From Sphingomonas sp. ERG5 (GTDB taxonomy: Bacteria; Pseudomonadota; Alphaproteobacteria; Sphingomonadales; Sphingomonadaceae), in assembly GCF_000803065.1 (NCBI RefSeq), contig NZ_JSXI01000027.1:53461-117460 (forward strand): a DNA stretch of 64,000 bases, read 5' to 3'. This document shows, in pieces, positions 17,068 through 25,878 of the stretch. Numbering within the stretch: the stretch's first letter is position 1; each line of letters begins with the position of its first letter. The translations under genes were made by a program, and so were the position numbers. Under the pieces are notes generated by a model. The model was not told the origin of the DNA, searched no databases, and saw only the letters and a list, made by a program, of their open reading frames with translations.

Positions 17068-18375
17068 ATGCCCATCGAGATCAAGATGCCCGCTTTGTCG
17101 CCAACGATGGAGGAGGGCACACTCGCCAAATGGCTGATCAAGGAGGGCGACACGGTCAAATCAGGCGACTTGATGGCCGAGATCGAGACCGACAAGGCGA
17201 CGATGGAGTTCGAAGCGGTCGATGAAGGCGTGGTCGGCAAGATCCTGATCGCCGAGGGCACCGACAATGTGAAGGTCGGCACGGTCATCGCCACGTTGAT
17301 CGCCGAGGGCGAAGACGCGAGCGCCGCTGTCGCGACGCCGGCTCCCAAGGCGGAAGCCAAGGCCGAACCCGCACCCGAACCGAAGGCGGAAGCCAAACCC
17401 GCGCCTGAAGTCGCGGCACCGGCCCCTTCGTCTGCCCCCGCTAAAACCGAGGGTGAGCGCGTCAAGGCGAGCCCGCTGGCACGGCGCATCGCGGCGGAAA
17501 AGGGCATCGAATTGTCGGCGCTCAGCGGTTCCGGCCCAAACGGGCGGATCGTCAAGGCTGATCTGGACGGCGCCAAGGCCGGTGCCGCACCCGTCGCCAG
17601 GGCGGAAACGCCGGCTGCCGCCGCACCTGCCCCTGAGGGAACGCCAGCACCGGTCGCTGCGGCCAAGCCCGCTGCTATCCCGGACATTCCGCACGAAGCG
17701 GTCAAGCTGTCGAATGTGCGCAAGACGATCGCGCGTCGCCTGACCGAATCGAAGCAGACCGTTCCGCATATCTATCTGACGCTCGATATCCGGCTCGACG
17801 CACTGCTCAAACTGCGCGCCGATCTCAATGCGGCGCTTGAGCCGCGCGGCGTGAAACTGTCGGTCAACGATTTGCTGATCAAGGCGCTTGCGGTGTCGCT
17901 GATGCGCGTGCCCAAGTGCAACGTGATGTTCACCGGCGATCAGTTGATCACCTTCGCGCGCGCCGACATCTCGGTCGCGGTCAGTGCGCCGTCGGGCCTG
18001 ATCACGCCGATCATCACGCATGCCGATACCAAGGCGATCTCCGCCATCTCGACCGAGATGAAGGACCTAGCCGGCCGCGCCCGCGAACAGAAGCTCAAGC
18101 CCGAGGAATATCAGGGCGGCACCGCCAGCCTCAGCAATATGGGCATGTTCGGGATCAAGCAGTTCGAGGCCGTGATCAACCCGCCCCAGGGCATGATCAT
18201 GGCGATCGGCGCGGGCGAGAAGCGGCCCTATATCATCGACGACGCGCTTGGCATCGCCACGGTGATGTCGGCGACCGGCAGCTTCGACCACCGCGCGATC
18301 GACGGCGCGGACGGCGCGGAACTGATGCAGGCGTTCAAGGCTTTGGTGGAGTCGCCCCTTGCTATGGTTGCTTAA
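17068..18375 (+). CDS. pdhC: Pyruvate dehydrogenase complex E2, dihydrolipoamide acetyltransferase
   Basis: 435 residues. One lipoyl domain (residues 1-80) carries the lipoylated Lys in [10 protein letters not shown]. An Ala/Pro/Glu linker follows, then the peripheral E1/E3-binding domain ([20 protein letters not shown], about 130-165) and a catalytic core (about 210-435) with the [15 protein letters not shown] active-site His-Asp region. It transfers acetyl from lipoyl to CoA, feeding the TCA cycle. GAGGA lies 9 nt before the ATG. It heads a four-gene operon ending in lpdA; the E1 genes are not in the window. The linker is shorter than in enterobacterial E2, as usual for alphaproteobacteria. 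Confidence 0.95.
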   Translation: MPIEIKMPALSPTMEEGTLAKWLIKEGDTVKSGDLMAEIETDKATMEFEAVDEGVVGKILIAEGTDNVKVGTVIATLIAEGEDASAAVATPAPKAEAKAEPAPEPKAEAKPAPEVAAPAPSSAPAKTEGERVKASPLARRIAAEKGIELSALSGSGPNGRIVKADLDGAKAGAAPVARAETPAAAAPAPEGTPAPVAAAKPAAIPDIPHEAVKLSNVRKTIARRLTESKQTVPHIYLTLDIRLDALLKLRADLNAALEPRGVKLSVNDLLIKALAVSLMRVPKCNVMFTGDQLITFARADISVAVSAPSGLITPIITHADTKAISAISTEMKDLAGRAREQKLKPEEYQGGTASLSNMGMFGIKQFEAVINPPQGMIMAIGAGEKRPYIIDDALGIATVMSATGSFDHRAIDGADGAELMQAFKALVESPLAMVA

Positions 18376-18379
18376 AGGC

Positions 18380-18604
18380 ATGACGCGGACGCTCGTTGAG
18401 CTTCTGCATATCGTGGCGGGCGTCGTGGCCACGGCGTTCATCGCATCGCTCGCGGTATGGGCGGTGCCGGTCGCCGGGCGGACGATCTGGTGGGTGGCCT
18501 ATTTCTCGATGCTCGCCGTCGTCTTCATGGGCATTCGCCCGCTCCGCATGGCCTGGAAGACCGATCGCGCCCGCCGCAACACGCCGCCGACCGCGGATGA
18601 GTGA
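18380..18604 (+). CDS. Small two-helix membrane protein
   Basis: 74 residues with two hydrophobic helices (LLHIVAGVVATAFIASLAVWAV and IWWVAYFSMLAVVFMGI) and a basic tail. Start ATG 18380 has AAAGG just upstream; an in-frame ATG at 18359 would overlap the end of pdhC. The stop overlaps the next gene by 8 bp. No known family. Its position inside the PDH operon is conserved-looking but its role is unknown. Confidence 0.65.
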   Translation: MTRTLVELLHIVAGVVATAFIASLAVWAVPVAGRTIWWVAYFSMLAVVFMGIRPLRMAWKTDRARRNTPPTADE

Positions 18605-18977
18605 GACCCTGCCCACGGGCGCACCGGCGATCCGGGCGACCGGCATGGCGGCGGACGCCAATCCATATGGCAAGATCTTCGTCGGCTGGCTGATGGGTCA
18701 GATGGCGCTTGCTGCGGGATCGGTCGCGTCGCGCCATTGCCGTGGGCGTGCGCCGGTGGTCGCGGCGGACGGCTTCAGTTTCACCGCCCCGGTGTCGATC
18801 GGCGACGAAGTATCGTTCTTCGCCGAGATCGTTGCGACCGGGCGGACATCGATGACCGTCGCGGTCGAGGTGTGGCGGCGCGATCGGCATGGCGAAGGCG
18901 CCGCCCGGGCCGCCAAGGGCAGTTTCACCCTGGTTTCGATGGGGGAGGACGACCGGCCTTCTCCGCTTGTTGCATAA
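18597..18977 (+). CDS. YciA-like hotdog acyl-CoA thioesterase
   Basis: 126 residues. Its N-terminus aligns with YciA-type acyl-CoA thioesterases: MAADANPYGKIFVGWLMGQM corresponds to the D-x-N-x-x-G-x-I-F-G-G-W helix carrying the catalytic Asp/Asn. The later VVAADGFSFTAPVSIGDEVSF and TVAVEVW strands complete a single hotdog fold. Expected to hydrolyse acyl-CoA in the cytosol. It overlaps the small membrane protein gene by 8 bp and sits 10 bp before lpdA, between PDH E2 and E3. That location suggests control of acetyl-CoA or free CoA level, which is inference. Confidence 0.85.
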   Translation: MSETLPTGAPAIRATGMAADANPYGKIFVGWLMGQMALAAGSVASRHCRGRAPVVAADGFSFTAPVSIGDEVSFFAEIVATGRTSMTVAVEVWRRDRHGEGAARAAKGSFTLVSMGEDDRPSPLVA

Positions 18978-18987
18978 GGAAATATGC

Positions 18988-20382
18988 GTGGCTGATACCT
19001 ACGACCTGATCATTCTCGGCTCCGGCCCCGGCGGCTATGTCGCGGCGATCCGCGCGGCGCAGCTCGGCCTGAAGACCGCGATCGTCGAGCGCGAGCGGCT
19101 CGGCGGCATTTGCCTCAACTGGGGCTGCATCCCGACCAAGGCGCTGCTGCGCACCTCGGAAATCTATCACTACATCACGCATGCCGCCGATTATGGCCTG
19201 AGCGTGGAAAAGCCCGGCTTCGACCTGACCAAGATCGTTGAGCGAAGCCGCAAGGTCGCCGGCCAGCTCAACATGGGCGTCAAGGGTCTGATGAAGAAGA
19301 ACAAGGTGACCGTGGTCGAGGGCACCGGCACACTCACTGGGAAAGGCAAGCTCTCGGTCAAGCAGGGCGACAAGGTAACCGAGCTGGAGGCGAAGAACAT
19401 CATCGTCGCGACCGGTGCGCGTGCGCGCGACCTGCCGTTCGCCAAGGCCGATGGCAAGCGCATCTGGACCTATCGCCATGCGATGGTGCCGGAGGAGATG
19501 CCGACCAAGCTGCTGGTCATCGGATCGGGCGCGATCGGTGTCGAATTCGCGAGCTTCTACAATGATATGGGCGCCGATGTGACGATCGTGGAAATGCTGC
19601 CGCGGGTGGTGCCGGTCGAGGACGAGGAAGTCAGCGCTTTCATGGAAAAGGCGCTCACCAAGCAGGGCATCAAGATCCTGACCAGCGCCGGGATCGAGAA
19701 ACTCGAGACCGGGGCCAAAGGCGTCACCGCCTCGATCAAGGGTAAGGACGGCAAGGTCGAGACGGCCGAGTTCAGCCATGCGATCGTCGCGATCGGCATT
19801 GTGCCCAATACCGAGGAAATCGGGCTTGAGGCGCTCGGCGTCGAGACCGATCGCGGGCATATCAAGACCGACGGCTATGGCCGCACCAATGTCGAGGGGC
19901 TGTTCGCGATCGGCGACGTGACGGGCCCGCCCTGGCTGGCGCACAAGGCGAGCCATGAGGGCGTGGTCTGCGTCGAGGCGATCGCCGGGCAGAAGCCGCA
20001 TCCGTTCGAGACCTGGAATATTCCGGGCTGCACCTATTCGCGCCCGCAGGTCGCCTCGGTTGGCTTTACCGAGGCTAAGGCCAAGGAAGCCGGGTATGAG
20101 GTGAAGGTCGGCAAATTCCCCTTTATCGGCAATGGCAAGGCGATCGCGCTGGGCGAGGCCGAAGGATTCGTGAAAACGGTGTTCGACGCGAAGACCGGCG
20201 AACTGCTCGGTGCGCATATGGTTGGTGCGGAAGTGACCGAGCTGATCCAGGGCTATGTCATCGCGCGGCAGCTCGAGACAACCGAGGCGGAATTGATGGA
20301 GACGGTGTTCGCGCATCCGACCATTTCGGAAACGATGCACGAAAGCGTGCTCGGCGCATACGGACGCATGCTGCATATGTGA
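18988..20382 (+). CDS. lpdA: Dihydrolipoyl dehydrogenase (E3)
   Basis: 464 residues. FAD-binding GSGPGGYVAAIRAAQLG occupies 11-27; redox-active Cys42/Cys47 lie in GGICLNWGCIPTK; the NAD site is VIGSGAIGVEFAS near 180; and the C-terminal HPTISE gives the His-Glu pair. It reoxidises dihydrolipoyl groups of PDH and related complexes with NAD+. The start is GTG 18988, not an ATG: AAGGA is 7-8 nt upstream and translation begins MADTYDLIILG. Upstream in-frame sequence overlaps the thioesterase gene. The Trp within the active-site motif (LNWGC) is common in alphaproteobacterial paralogues. Confidence 0.96.
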   Translation: MADTYDLIILGSGPGGYVAAIRAAQLGLKTAIVERERLGGICLNWGCIPTKALLRTSEIYHYITHAADYGLSVEKPGFDLTKIVERSRKVAGQLNMGVKGLMKKNKVTVVEGTGTLTGKGKLSVKQGDKVTELEAKNIIVATGARARDLPFAKADGKRIWTYRHAMVPEEMPTKLLVIGSGAIGVEFASFYNDMGADVTIVEMLPRVVPVEDEEVSAFMEKALTKQGIKILTSAGIEKLETGAKGVTASIKGKDGKVETAEFSHAIVAIGIVPNTEEIGLEALGVETDRGHIKTDGYGRTNVEGLFAIGDVTGPPWLAHKASHEGVVCVEAIAGQKPHPFETWNIPGCTYSRPQVASVGFTEAKAKEAGYEVKVGKFPFIGNGKAIALGEAEGFVKTVFDAKTGELLGAHMVGAEVTELIQGYVIARQLETTEAELMETVFAHPTISETMHESVLGAYGRMLHM

Positions 20383-20456
20383 CACGGCGCTGGACAGCGC
20401 CGCGCCGCGCGACGACAAGGTTGCGCAATCATAATCAGGGTTTTTTGGGGGACGCG

Positions 20457-21728
20457 ATGGGCATGTTGAAATATCTTGGTGCGGCGATGCTCGCGCTGGC
20501 ATCGGCTCCGGCAGCCGCTGACACGGTGGTCGTCACCGCTGACAAGATGGTCGACGTGCTGACCGGCAAGGTGATCGAAAGCCCGGCGGTGTTCATCGAG
20601 AATGGGCGCATCACCAGCATCGTCGATTCGCGCACCGTCAGCTGGGACGGCAAGGCCGTCAGGCACATCAACCTGGCCGGGAAGACAATCCTGCCCGGCC
20701 TTATCGATATGCATGTCCATCTCACCGCGCTCGCCGAAATCGGCGGCTATCGCGGCCTGCAATATACCGACAGCTTCTGGAGCGCGGTCGCTGTCGCCAA
20801 TGCCAGGAAGACGCTCGCGGCGGGCTTCACCTCGGTGCGCAATGTCGGCTCGGCCGGTTTCCAGGATGTTGGCCTTCGCGAGGCGATCGATGGCGGCTGG
20901 GTGCAGGGTCCGCGCATCACCACCGCGGCTTATGCGATCGGCGCGACCGGCGGGCATTGCGACGACAATAGCCTGCCGCCCTCGCTCGACCGGCAGCAAC
21001 CCTCGGTGATCAACACGCCCGAGGAAGCGCGCGCGAAGGTGCGCTGGCTGCACAAATATGGCGCGCAAGTGATCAAGATCTGCGCCACCGGCGGCGTCTT
21101 CTCGCTTGGCGACAGCGTCGGTGGGCAGCAGCTGACCGTCGAAGAGATGAAGGCGATCGCCGACGAGGCGCATATGCTGCATTTGAAGGTCGCGGCGCAT
21201 GCGCATGGCGATGAAGGTATTCGCGCGGCGATCCTCGCCGGGATCGACACGATCGAGCATTGCAGCCTGGCTTCGGACGAGACGATCAAGCTCGCCGTGC
21301 AGCACCACACCTGGTTCGACATGGATATTTATAACGACGATTATATCCTCGCGACCGGCACCAGCAACGGCACCGAGCAGGAAAGCCTCGACAAGGAAAA
21401 GGCGATTGGCCTGAAGCAGCGCCAGACCTTCCAGCGCGCGGTGAAGGCGGGTGTGCCGATGCTGTTCGGCACGGACGCCGGGGTCTATCCGCATGGCGAC
21501 AATGGCAGGCAATTCGCCAAGATGGTCGAATGGGGCATGACTCCGCTCCAGGCGATCCGTGCCGCCACCTCCGACGCGGCCGAGGCGCTGGGCAAGACCG
21601 GCGATGTCGGCGCGATCGCGGTCGGGCGCTATGGCGACATCGTTGCGGTGGACGGCGATCCCTTGAAAGATGTGCGCGTGCTTGAAAAGGTCAGCGCGGT
21701 GGTCAAGGGCGGCGAACTGGTCAAGTGA
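20457..21728 (+). CDS. Secreted metal-dependent amidohydrolase
   Basis: 423 residues with a signal peptide (MLKYLGAAMLALASAPAAA). It belongs to the imidazolonepropionase-like/Xaa-Pro-type amidohydrolases: GLIDMHVHL carries the two metal His of strand 1, Lys in QVIKICATGG is at the bridging-Lys position, VAAHAHGD and DTIEHCSL give later His ligands, and LFGTDAGV gives the catalytic Asp. Homologues hydrolyse carboxyl-terminal dipeptides or related amides in the periplasm. GGGGGA 5 nt upstream supports ATG 20457. Its 3' end overlaps the convergent GFA gene by 8 bp. Confidence 0.88.
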   Translation: MGMLKYLGAAMLALASAPAAADTVVVTADKMVDVLTGKVIESPAVFIENGRITSIVDSRTVSWDGKAVRHINLAGKTILPGLIDMHVHLTALAEIGGYRGLQYTDSFWSAVAVANARKTLAAGFTSVRNVGSAGFQDVGLREAIDGGWVQGPRITTAAYAIGATGGHCDDNSLPPSLDRQQPSVINTPEEARAKVRWLHKYGAQVIKICATGGVFSLGDSVGGQQLTVEEMKAIADEAHMLHLKVAAHAHGDEGIRAAILAGIDTIEHCSLASDETIKLAVQHHTWFDMDIYNDDYILATGTSNGTEQESLDKEKAIGLKQRQTFQRAVKAGVPMLFGTDAGVYPHGDNGRQFAKMVEWGMTPLQAIRAATSDAAEALGKTGDVGAIAVGRYGDIVAVDGDPLKDVRVLEKVSAVVKGGELVK

Positions 21729-22185
21729 CGCGGATCGTCGCGGCATATTCGGCGACGATCGGCTGATACCGCTCCATGTCGGGGAAGGTCGCGAAGCTGT
21801 GCGTGGCGGGCGTCTTCACCCAGGGCAGCGCCTCGTTGGTATAGGTTTCGACAAATGGCACGAACCAGCTCGGGTCGTCGAGCATGGTCGCACGGACATT
21901 GACGAAGCCCATATCCGGCTCGACCCGGGTGAAGACCCAGCTCTTGCACCAGTCGCAATGATGGTGCTTCGCCTGATCGCCGTGCAGGCCGCCGATCACC
22001 GCCTCGCCCCTGGTGACCGTGAAGCCGTTGCTGGGTACGCAAACCGTGGTGGAAAAGGCGCTGCCGCTCATCTTCTGGCAGCCGGTGCAATGGCATAGCG
22101 CGGTGAACAGCGGCGGGCGCGTGATGCTGAAGCGCAGCCGGTCGCAGCGGCAGCCGCCATTCATCGGCAGGGTCAGGTCAGTCAT
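21721..22185 (-). CDS. GFA-family (DUF636) zinc protein
   Basis: 154 residues. The GFA signature is complete: GGCRCDRLRF near the N-terminus, CHCTGCQKMSGSAF at about residues 31-44, and HCDWCKSWVF at about 76-85, providing cysteine zinc sites. The family includes the glutathione-dependent formaldehyde-activating enzyme, but most members have unknown substrate. The start ATG 22185 has AAGGAG 7-8 nt upstream; the longer frame to 22233 lacks a site. Convergent with the amidohydrolase and divergent from the MAPEG gene. Confidence 0.87.
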   Translation of the reverse strand: MTDLTLPMNGGCRCDRLRFSITRPPLFTALCHCTGCQKMSGSAFSTTVCVPSNGFTVTRGEAVIGGLHGDQAKHHHCDWCKSWVFTRVEPDMGFVNVRATMLDDPSWFVPFVETYTNEALPWVKTPATHSFATFPDMERYQPIVAEYAATIRVT

Positions 22186-22260
22186 GGTGGGCACTCCTTT
22201 CGCGCTGGACAGATCGGTCGACGGACGGAACAAGAGCGTCGTAACGGGGGAGATGGTGGC

Positions 22261-22710
22261 ATGACGGTGATCGCAATTCTATGGCCGACCTTCGCGCTGG
22301 TCACGCTGGTGGTGGTCGTCTGGTTCACCATGGTCGTGCAGCGGCTGGGTCATATCAAGCGCAACCCGCCAAGCGCGCGCGACTTTGCCGATGGCGAATC
22401 CGCGCTGCGTTATTTCCGTCCGGTGGAAATGCCCACCCATAACTTTGCCAATCTGTTCGAAATGCCGGTGCTGTTCTTCGCGCTGATCCCGTTGCTGATG
22501 ATCACGCATCAGGCGAACCATATTCAGGTCATTCTTGCCTGGGCCTATGTCGTGCTGCGCGCGATTCACAGCTTCATCCATATCGGTCCAAAAAAGGTCC
22601 GGCCGCGTTTCATGGTCTATCTCCTTTCCTGCGCGGTGCTGATGGCGATGTGGATCGGCTTCTTCGTCGACATGCTGACCGCGGCGAACACCCTGTCGAC
22701 CATCGGCTGA
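22261..22710 (+). CDS. MAPEG-family membrane protein
   Basis: 149 residues with four hydrophobic helices: residues ~5-28, ~68-85 (MPVLFFALIPLLMI), ~90-107 (IQVILAWAYVVLRAIHSFIH) and ~120-140. The F-E-M-P-V-L-F-F motif and the R-x-x-H-S-F-I-H motif are hallmarks of MAPEG (membrane-associated proteins in eicosanoid and glutathione metabolism). It is an inner-membrane protein and may be glutathione-linked. The adjacent divergent GFA gene belongs to a family also tied to glutathione, which is a loose contextual link only. Confidence 0.88.
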   Translation: MTVIAILWPTFALVTLVVVVWFTMVVQRLGHIKRNPPSARDFADGESALRYFRPVEMPTHNFANLFEMPVLFFALIPLLMITHQANHIQVILAWAYVVLRAIHSFIHIGPKKVRPRFMVYLLSCAVLMAMWIGFFVDMLTAANTLSTIG

Positions 22711-22770
22711 CGCGATCGCGGATGACGGCGCTGTCAGCATGCGGTATCATATGCTGGGAGTGGGGGACGA

Positions 22771-23805
22771 ATGATGGGGATTTCGAGGCTGTTATCGGCT
22801 TTCGTTACGGCAATCGCGCTGGTCGGCGCGGCCGATGCGCCGCCCTTGCCGGTGGTGCGCGATCTGGGCGCCAACCTCGAGCGGTTCGATTATCCCTGGC
22901 CGGTCCAGATCATGACCGTCGATGTCATTGGCCAGCCGGCCAGGATGGCGTTCATGGACGTCGCCGCCGAGCGGCCCAATGGCCGCGCGGTCGTGCTGCT
23001 TCACGGCAAGAATTTCTGCGGCGCAACCTGGGAGAGCAGCGTGCGATCGCTGACTCGCGCCGGGTACCGCGTGCTGATCCCGGATCAGATCGGCTTCTGC
23101 AAATCCTCCAAGCCGCGCGCCGCACAATATAGCCTGGAGATGATGGCGACGTTGACTCGCCGGCTGATGGAATCGCGCGGTATCAGCCGCGCCTCGATCG
23201 TCGGGCATTCGATGGGCGGGATGCTCGCGATGCGCTTCGCGATCATGTTCCCGGCTAGCGTCGACCGGCTGGTGCTGGTCAACCCGCTTGGCCTCAAGGA
23301 CAGCAGCGAGGAAGGGCTCGGCTATGCCGATGTCGATACTTTATGGGCAAGCGAGCGAAAGACCGACTTCGCGTCGATCAAGGCCTATCAGCTGATCAAT
23401 TATTATCACGGGACCTGGAAGCCGGCCTATGACCGCTGGGTGTGGATGCTCGCCGGCATGTATCAGGGCGCGGGGCGCGATACGGTAGCGCTGGCGCAGG
23501 CCAAGGCCAGCGAGATGATCTACACCCAAACGGTGGCGCATGAGCTGGAGCGGATCACGTCACCGACCACCTTGATCGTCGGCACGCTCGACAAGACCGC
23601 GTTCGGGCGGCAGCGCGCCCCGGCATCGCTGCAGCAATTCATGCAGGCAATCCCGCAGGCCGCGCCGGCGGCGATGCGGCGCATGAAGAACGCCGTTTTG
23701 ATCCGGCTCGACGGCCTTGGTCATTCGCCCCAGATCGAAGCGCCCGAACGCTTCGATCCGGTGCTGCTGGAGGCGGTCAGGCCGCTGCCGCGTCGGTCGA
23801 ACTGA
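22771..23805 (+). CDS. Secreted alpha/beta hydrolase
   Basis: 344 residues. A signal peptide (ISRLLSAFVTAIALVGAADA) precedes an alpha/beta-hydrolase fold. The oxyanion-hole motif is VVLLHGKNF, the nucleophile is Ser147 in GHSMGG, Asp is in LIVGTLDKTA, and His is in LDGLGHSPQ. Substrate unknown; the fold and motif spacing fit an esterase or epoxide-hydrolase-like enzyme acting in the periplasm. The 3' end overlaps the convergent bactofilin gene by 29 bp, so the two genes could interfere transcriptionally. Confidence 0.88.
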   Translation: MMGISRLLSAFVTAIALVGAADAPPLPVVRDLGANLERFDYPWPVQIMTVDVIGQPARMAFMDVAAERPNGRAVVLLHGKNFCGATWESSVRSLTRAGYRVLIPDQIGFCKSSKPRAAQYSLEMMATLTRRLMESRGISRASIVGHSMGGMLAMRFAIMFPASVDRLVLVNPLGLKDSSEEGLGYADVDTLWASERKTDFASIKAYQLINYYHGTWKPAYDRWVWMLAGMYQGAGRDTVALAQAKASEMIYTQTVAHELERITSPTTLIVGTLDKTAFGRQRAPASLQQFMQAIPQAAPAAMRRMKNAVLIRLDGLGHSPQIEAPERFDPVLLEAVRPLPRRSN

Positions 23806-24322
23806 CGAAGAGCTCCTCGGTGCTCGGCGCGCTGATCAGGATCGGCGCGGATGGCGTGGCGCGGAGGCCCGCATCGATGTTGACATGCTTCAGGCGGCCG
23901 TCGATCGACGCGCCATTCTCGATCGAAATGGTTTCATATTCGACGTCGCCAGTGATGCGCGCGGCCCGCTCGACGGTCAGCTGACGCACCGAGACCGCGC
24001 CATCGATCGTGCCGGCGAGCCGCGCGGTTTCGGCCTTCACCAGGCCGGTGATGCGGCTTTCGGTACCTTGCACCAAGCCACCGCAATCGACATCGCCCAC
24101 AACCCGGCCCTCGATATGGAGGTCCGCTGTGGCCGCGATGTTGCCGGTGATGACCACATCGGCGCCGATCACCGAAAACATGCCGCGCTTGCCCCCCGGG
24201 GCTTGCGACTGCGCTGCCGATGGCAGGGCCGAATTGCTGTTGTCACGCCCACGATTACCGCTGTTGAACATCGAATCGAATCCCCGCTGTCGAATCCACG
24301 AATCACGTAATTTGCCTATCAT
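23777..24322 (-). CDS. Bactofilin (polymer-forming cytoskeletal protein)
   Basis: 181 residues. The central bactofilin domain (about 50-150) is a right-handed beta-helix with repeats such as VITGNIAATADLHIEGRVVGDV, SRITGLVKAETARLAGTIDG and ARITGDVEYETISIENGASI. Both termini are disordered, as in other bactofilins. These proteins polymerise without nucleotide and scaffold cell-wall or stalk enzymes at the inner membrane. No M23 peptidase gene, the common partner, is next to it. An internal Met (18) gives an alternative start at 24271. Located 30 bp downstream of the GT-C-like membrane protein gene on the same strand. Confidence 0.92.
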   Translation of the reverse strand: MIGKLRDSWIRQRGFDSMFNSGNRGRDNSNSALPSAAQSQAPGGKRGMFSVIGADVVITGNIAATADLHIEGRVVGDVDCGGLVQGTESRITGLVKAETARLAGTIDGAVSVRQLTVERAARITGDVEYETISIENGASIDGRLKHVNIDAGLRATPSAPILISAPSTEELFVSSTDAAAA

Positions 24323-24352
24323 AAATTCCCGCTCTCCCCGCAGCGCAGATCG

Positions 24353-25378
24353 TTAGACCGTGCGTGCGATCAGAGGATTGTCGTTTGCCGCGGATTTGAG
24401 CAGCGGGCGGGCGAGTTGAACGGTCGCCGCGATCATCGCGATCGCGCCCAACAGCGGCAGTGCACCGATGCCGCTGATGGCGCCGATGATGCCAAGCGTC
24501 GATCCGATCTGGACCAGCATGACGATGCAAATGCTGGTCCGATCGCGCGCGACGAGCGCCATGACCAGAGCTAGGACGCCGGCGAGGAAGAAATGGCCTT
24601 CATGCATGCCGGGTAGCAGGCCAGCGGTCAGCAGGGTGGAGAGCAGGGCCGCGGAGATCATCTTGCGGTCGGTTAACGGCTGCACCGAGAAATGCGCGAC
24701 ATACGCAAAGCTTGCACCGATCGCGGCGGCGCAGGCGAGCCCGAGCAGCGTCACGCCGCCCAGCGGCAATATCTGCACGATCGCCCAGATATTCGGCGCA
24801 TTGAACGACAGGGCATCGCGCCCATCGCCGCGCTGCAGATAGGGGATCGCACAATCGACCAGGGGCTGGCCAACCGCCCAACTGGGCAACATCACCGCAA
24901 TGGCCGTCAGCGGCGCCACTGGCCACAGGCGCATCGGTGTCCGGCGATTGATCAGCAAGGCGAGGAAGAAAGGGGCGATCAGAAGCGCTTGTCCATCGAA
25001 GCCCAGAGCCAGGCCAAACCAGACGAGCGTCGAGACAGGACGGCGCTGAACGGCGGCCGCGAGCGCCATGACGATCGGTACGGCGCCCAGTGTATCGCAT
25101 TGGCCCATCAGCCCGGCACCGAGCGCGACGGCGGGGAGCGCGAAGATCAGCGCTGCCGCGCGGTCCGCGTCGATGACGCCAAGCAGACGCAACAGATGGC
25201 GCGCGGCAAGTGCCAGCCCGGCTGTACCGGCCAGCGACAACAGTCCGGTCACTGTCACACCACTTCCGGTCGCCAACCATGGCGCGAGCATCAGAAGCGC
25301 CGACACCGCCAGGGTCGTCGCGACATGCGGCAATCGTATCGATGGGGAGGGAGACCAAAATCGGCCGGAGATCGACAT
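24353..25378 (-). CDS. Polytopic membrane protein, GT-C glycosyltransferase-like
   Basis: 341 residues with roughly nine hydrophobic helices. Two segments recall GT-C/mannosyltransferase proteins: MGQCDTLGAVPIVMALAAA (compare W-G-Q-x-D-x-x in that group) and LSFNAPNIWAI (compare N-A-x-N-x-W). The usual periplasmic catalytic Asp-rich first loop is not clear and the protein is shorter than classical members, so it may be a divergent or non-catalytic version. It would act at the inner membrane using a polyprenyl-linked sugar. It lies upstream of bactofilin on the same strand, suggesting an envelope function. Divergent from the small Cys/His protein. Confidence 0.6.
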   Translation of the reverse strand: MSISGRFWSPSPSIRLPHVATTLAVSALLMLAPWLATGSGVTVTGLLSLAGTAGLALAARHLLRLLGVIDADRAAALIFALPAVALGAGLMGQCDTLGAVPIVMALAAAVQRRPVSTLVWFGLALGFDGQALLIAPFFLALLINRRTPMRLWPVAPLTAIAVMLPSWAVGQPLVDCAIPYLQRGDGRDALSFNAPNIWAIVQILPLGGVTLLGLACAAAIGASFAYVAHFSVQPLTDRKMISAALLSTLLTAGLLPGMHEGHFFLAGVLALVMALVARDRTSICIVMLVQIGSTLGIIGAISGIGALPLLGAIAMIAATVQLARPLLKSAANDNPLIARTV

Positions 25379-25549
25379 GACATGCCCTGTCGCACAACCC
25401 GAGTTGAAGGCGTGTTAAGCGCGCCACGCAAATATCGGGCGATTGGATATTTTAGCGCTTCGTTTCGGCTCATCGACGGGTTAGGCTCGGTTGGTCCCGG
25501 AAAAAGGGGCGATCACCGGCAACGTCCGGACACACTGGGAAGGGGCTCC

Positions 25550-25780
25550 GTGGCAGAATCAACAAAAATGGCCCCAAGGCTTGGCCTTTTCCAAAGGCTC
25601 GCATGCGCGCTGGGTCATCATCATCGCGACGGCAATAATGTTCGCCGTGTGCAGAAGATGTGGCGCAGCGTATGCATCGGATGTGGGGCGAGCATGGTAA
25701 AAACCGAAGACGGCTGGGTACGTCGGATCGACATGCCAGGGGCCGATACGTCGACCAAGGCCGGCGAGCACGGGCTCTGA
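25550..25780 (+). CDS. Small Cys/His-rich protein, possible zinc ribbon
   Basis: 76 residues starting at GTG 25550, with AAGGGG about 6 nt upstream; ATG 25568 is an alternative. C19-x3-H23-H-H is followed by C42-x2-C45 (VCIGCGAS), which could form one zinc site. No other domain, signal peptide or membrane helix is seen. Not assignable to a named family. It stands alone between the divergent GT-C-like gene and the P450 gene. Confidence 0.6.
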   Translation: MAESTKMAPRLGLFQRLACALGHHHRDGNNVRRVQKMWRSVCIGCGASMVKTEDGWVRRIDMPGADTSTKAGEHGL

Positions 25781-25878
25781 CGCCCGTCATTTGCGAAGAG
25801 CCCGGTAATATTCGGCCCCTGCGGTTGCGCGGCGCAGCGGCCTGTGTTGAGGTATGCCAGAATAGACGGAGGTGATGG

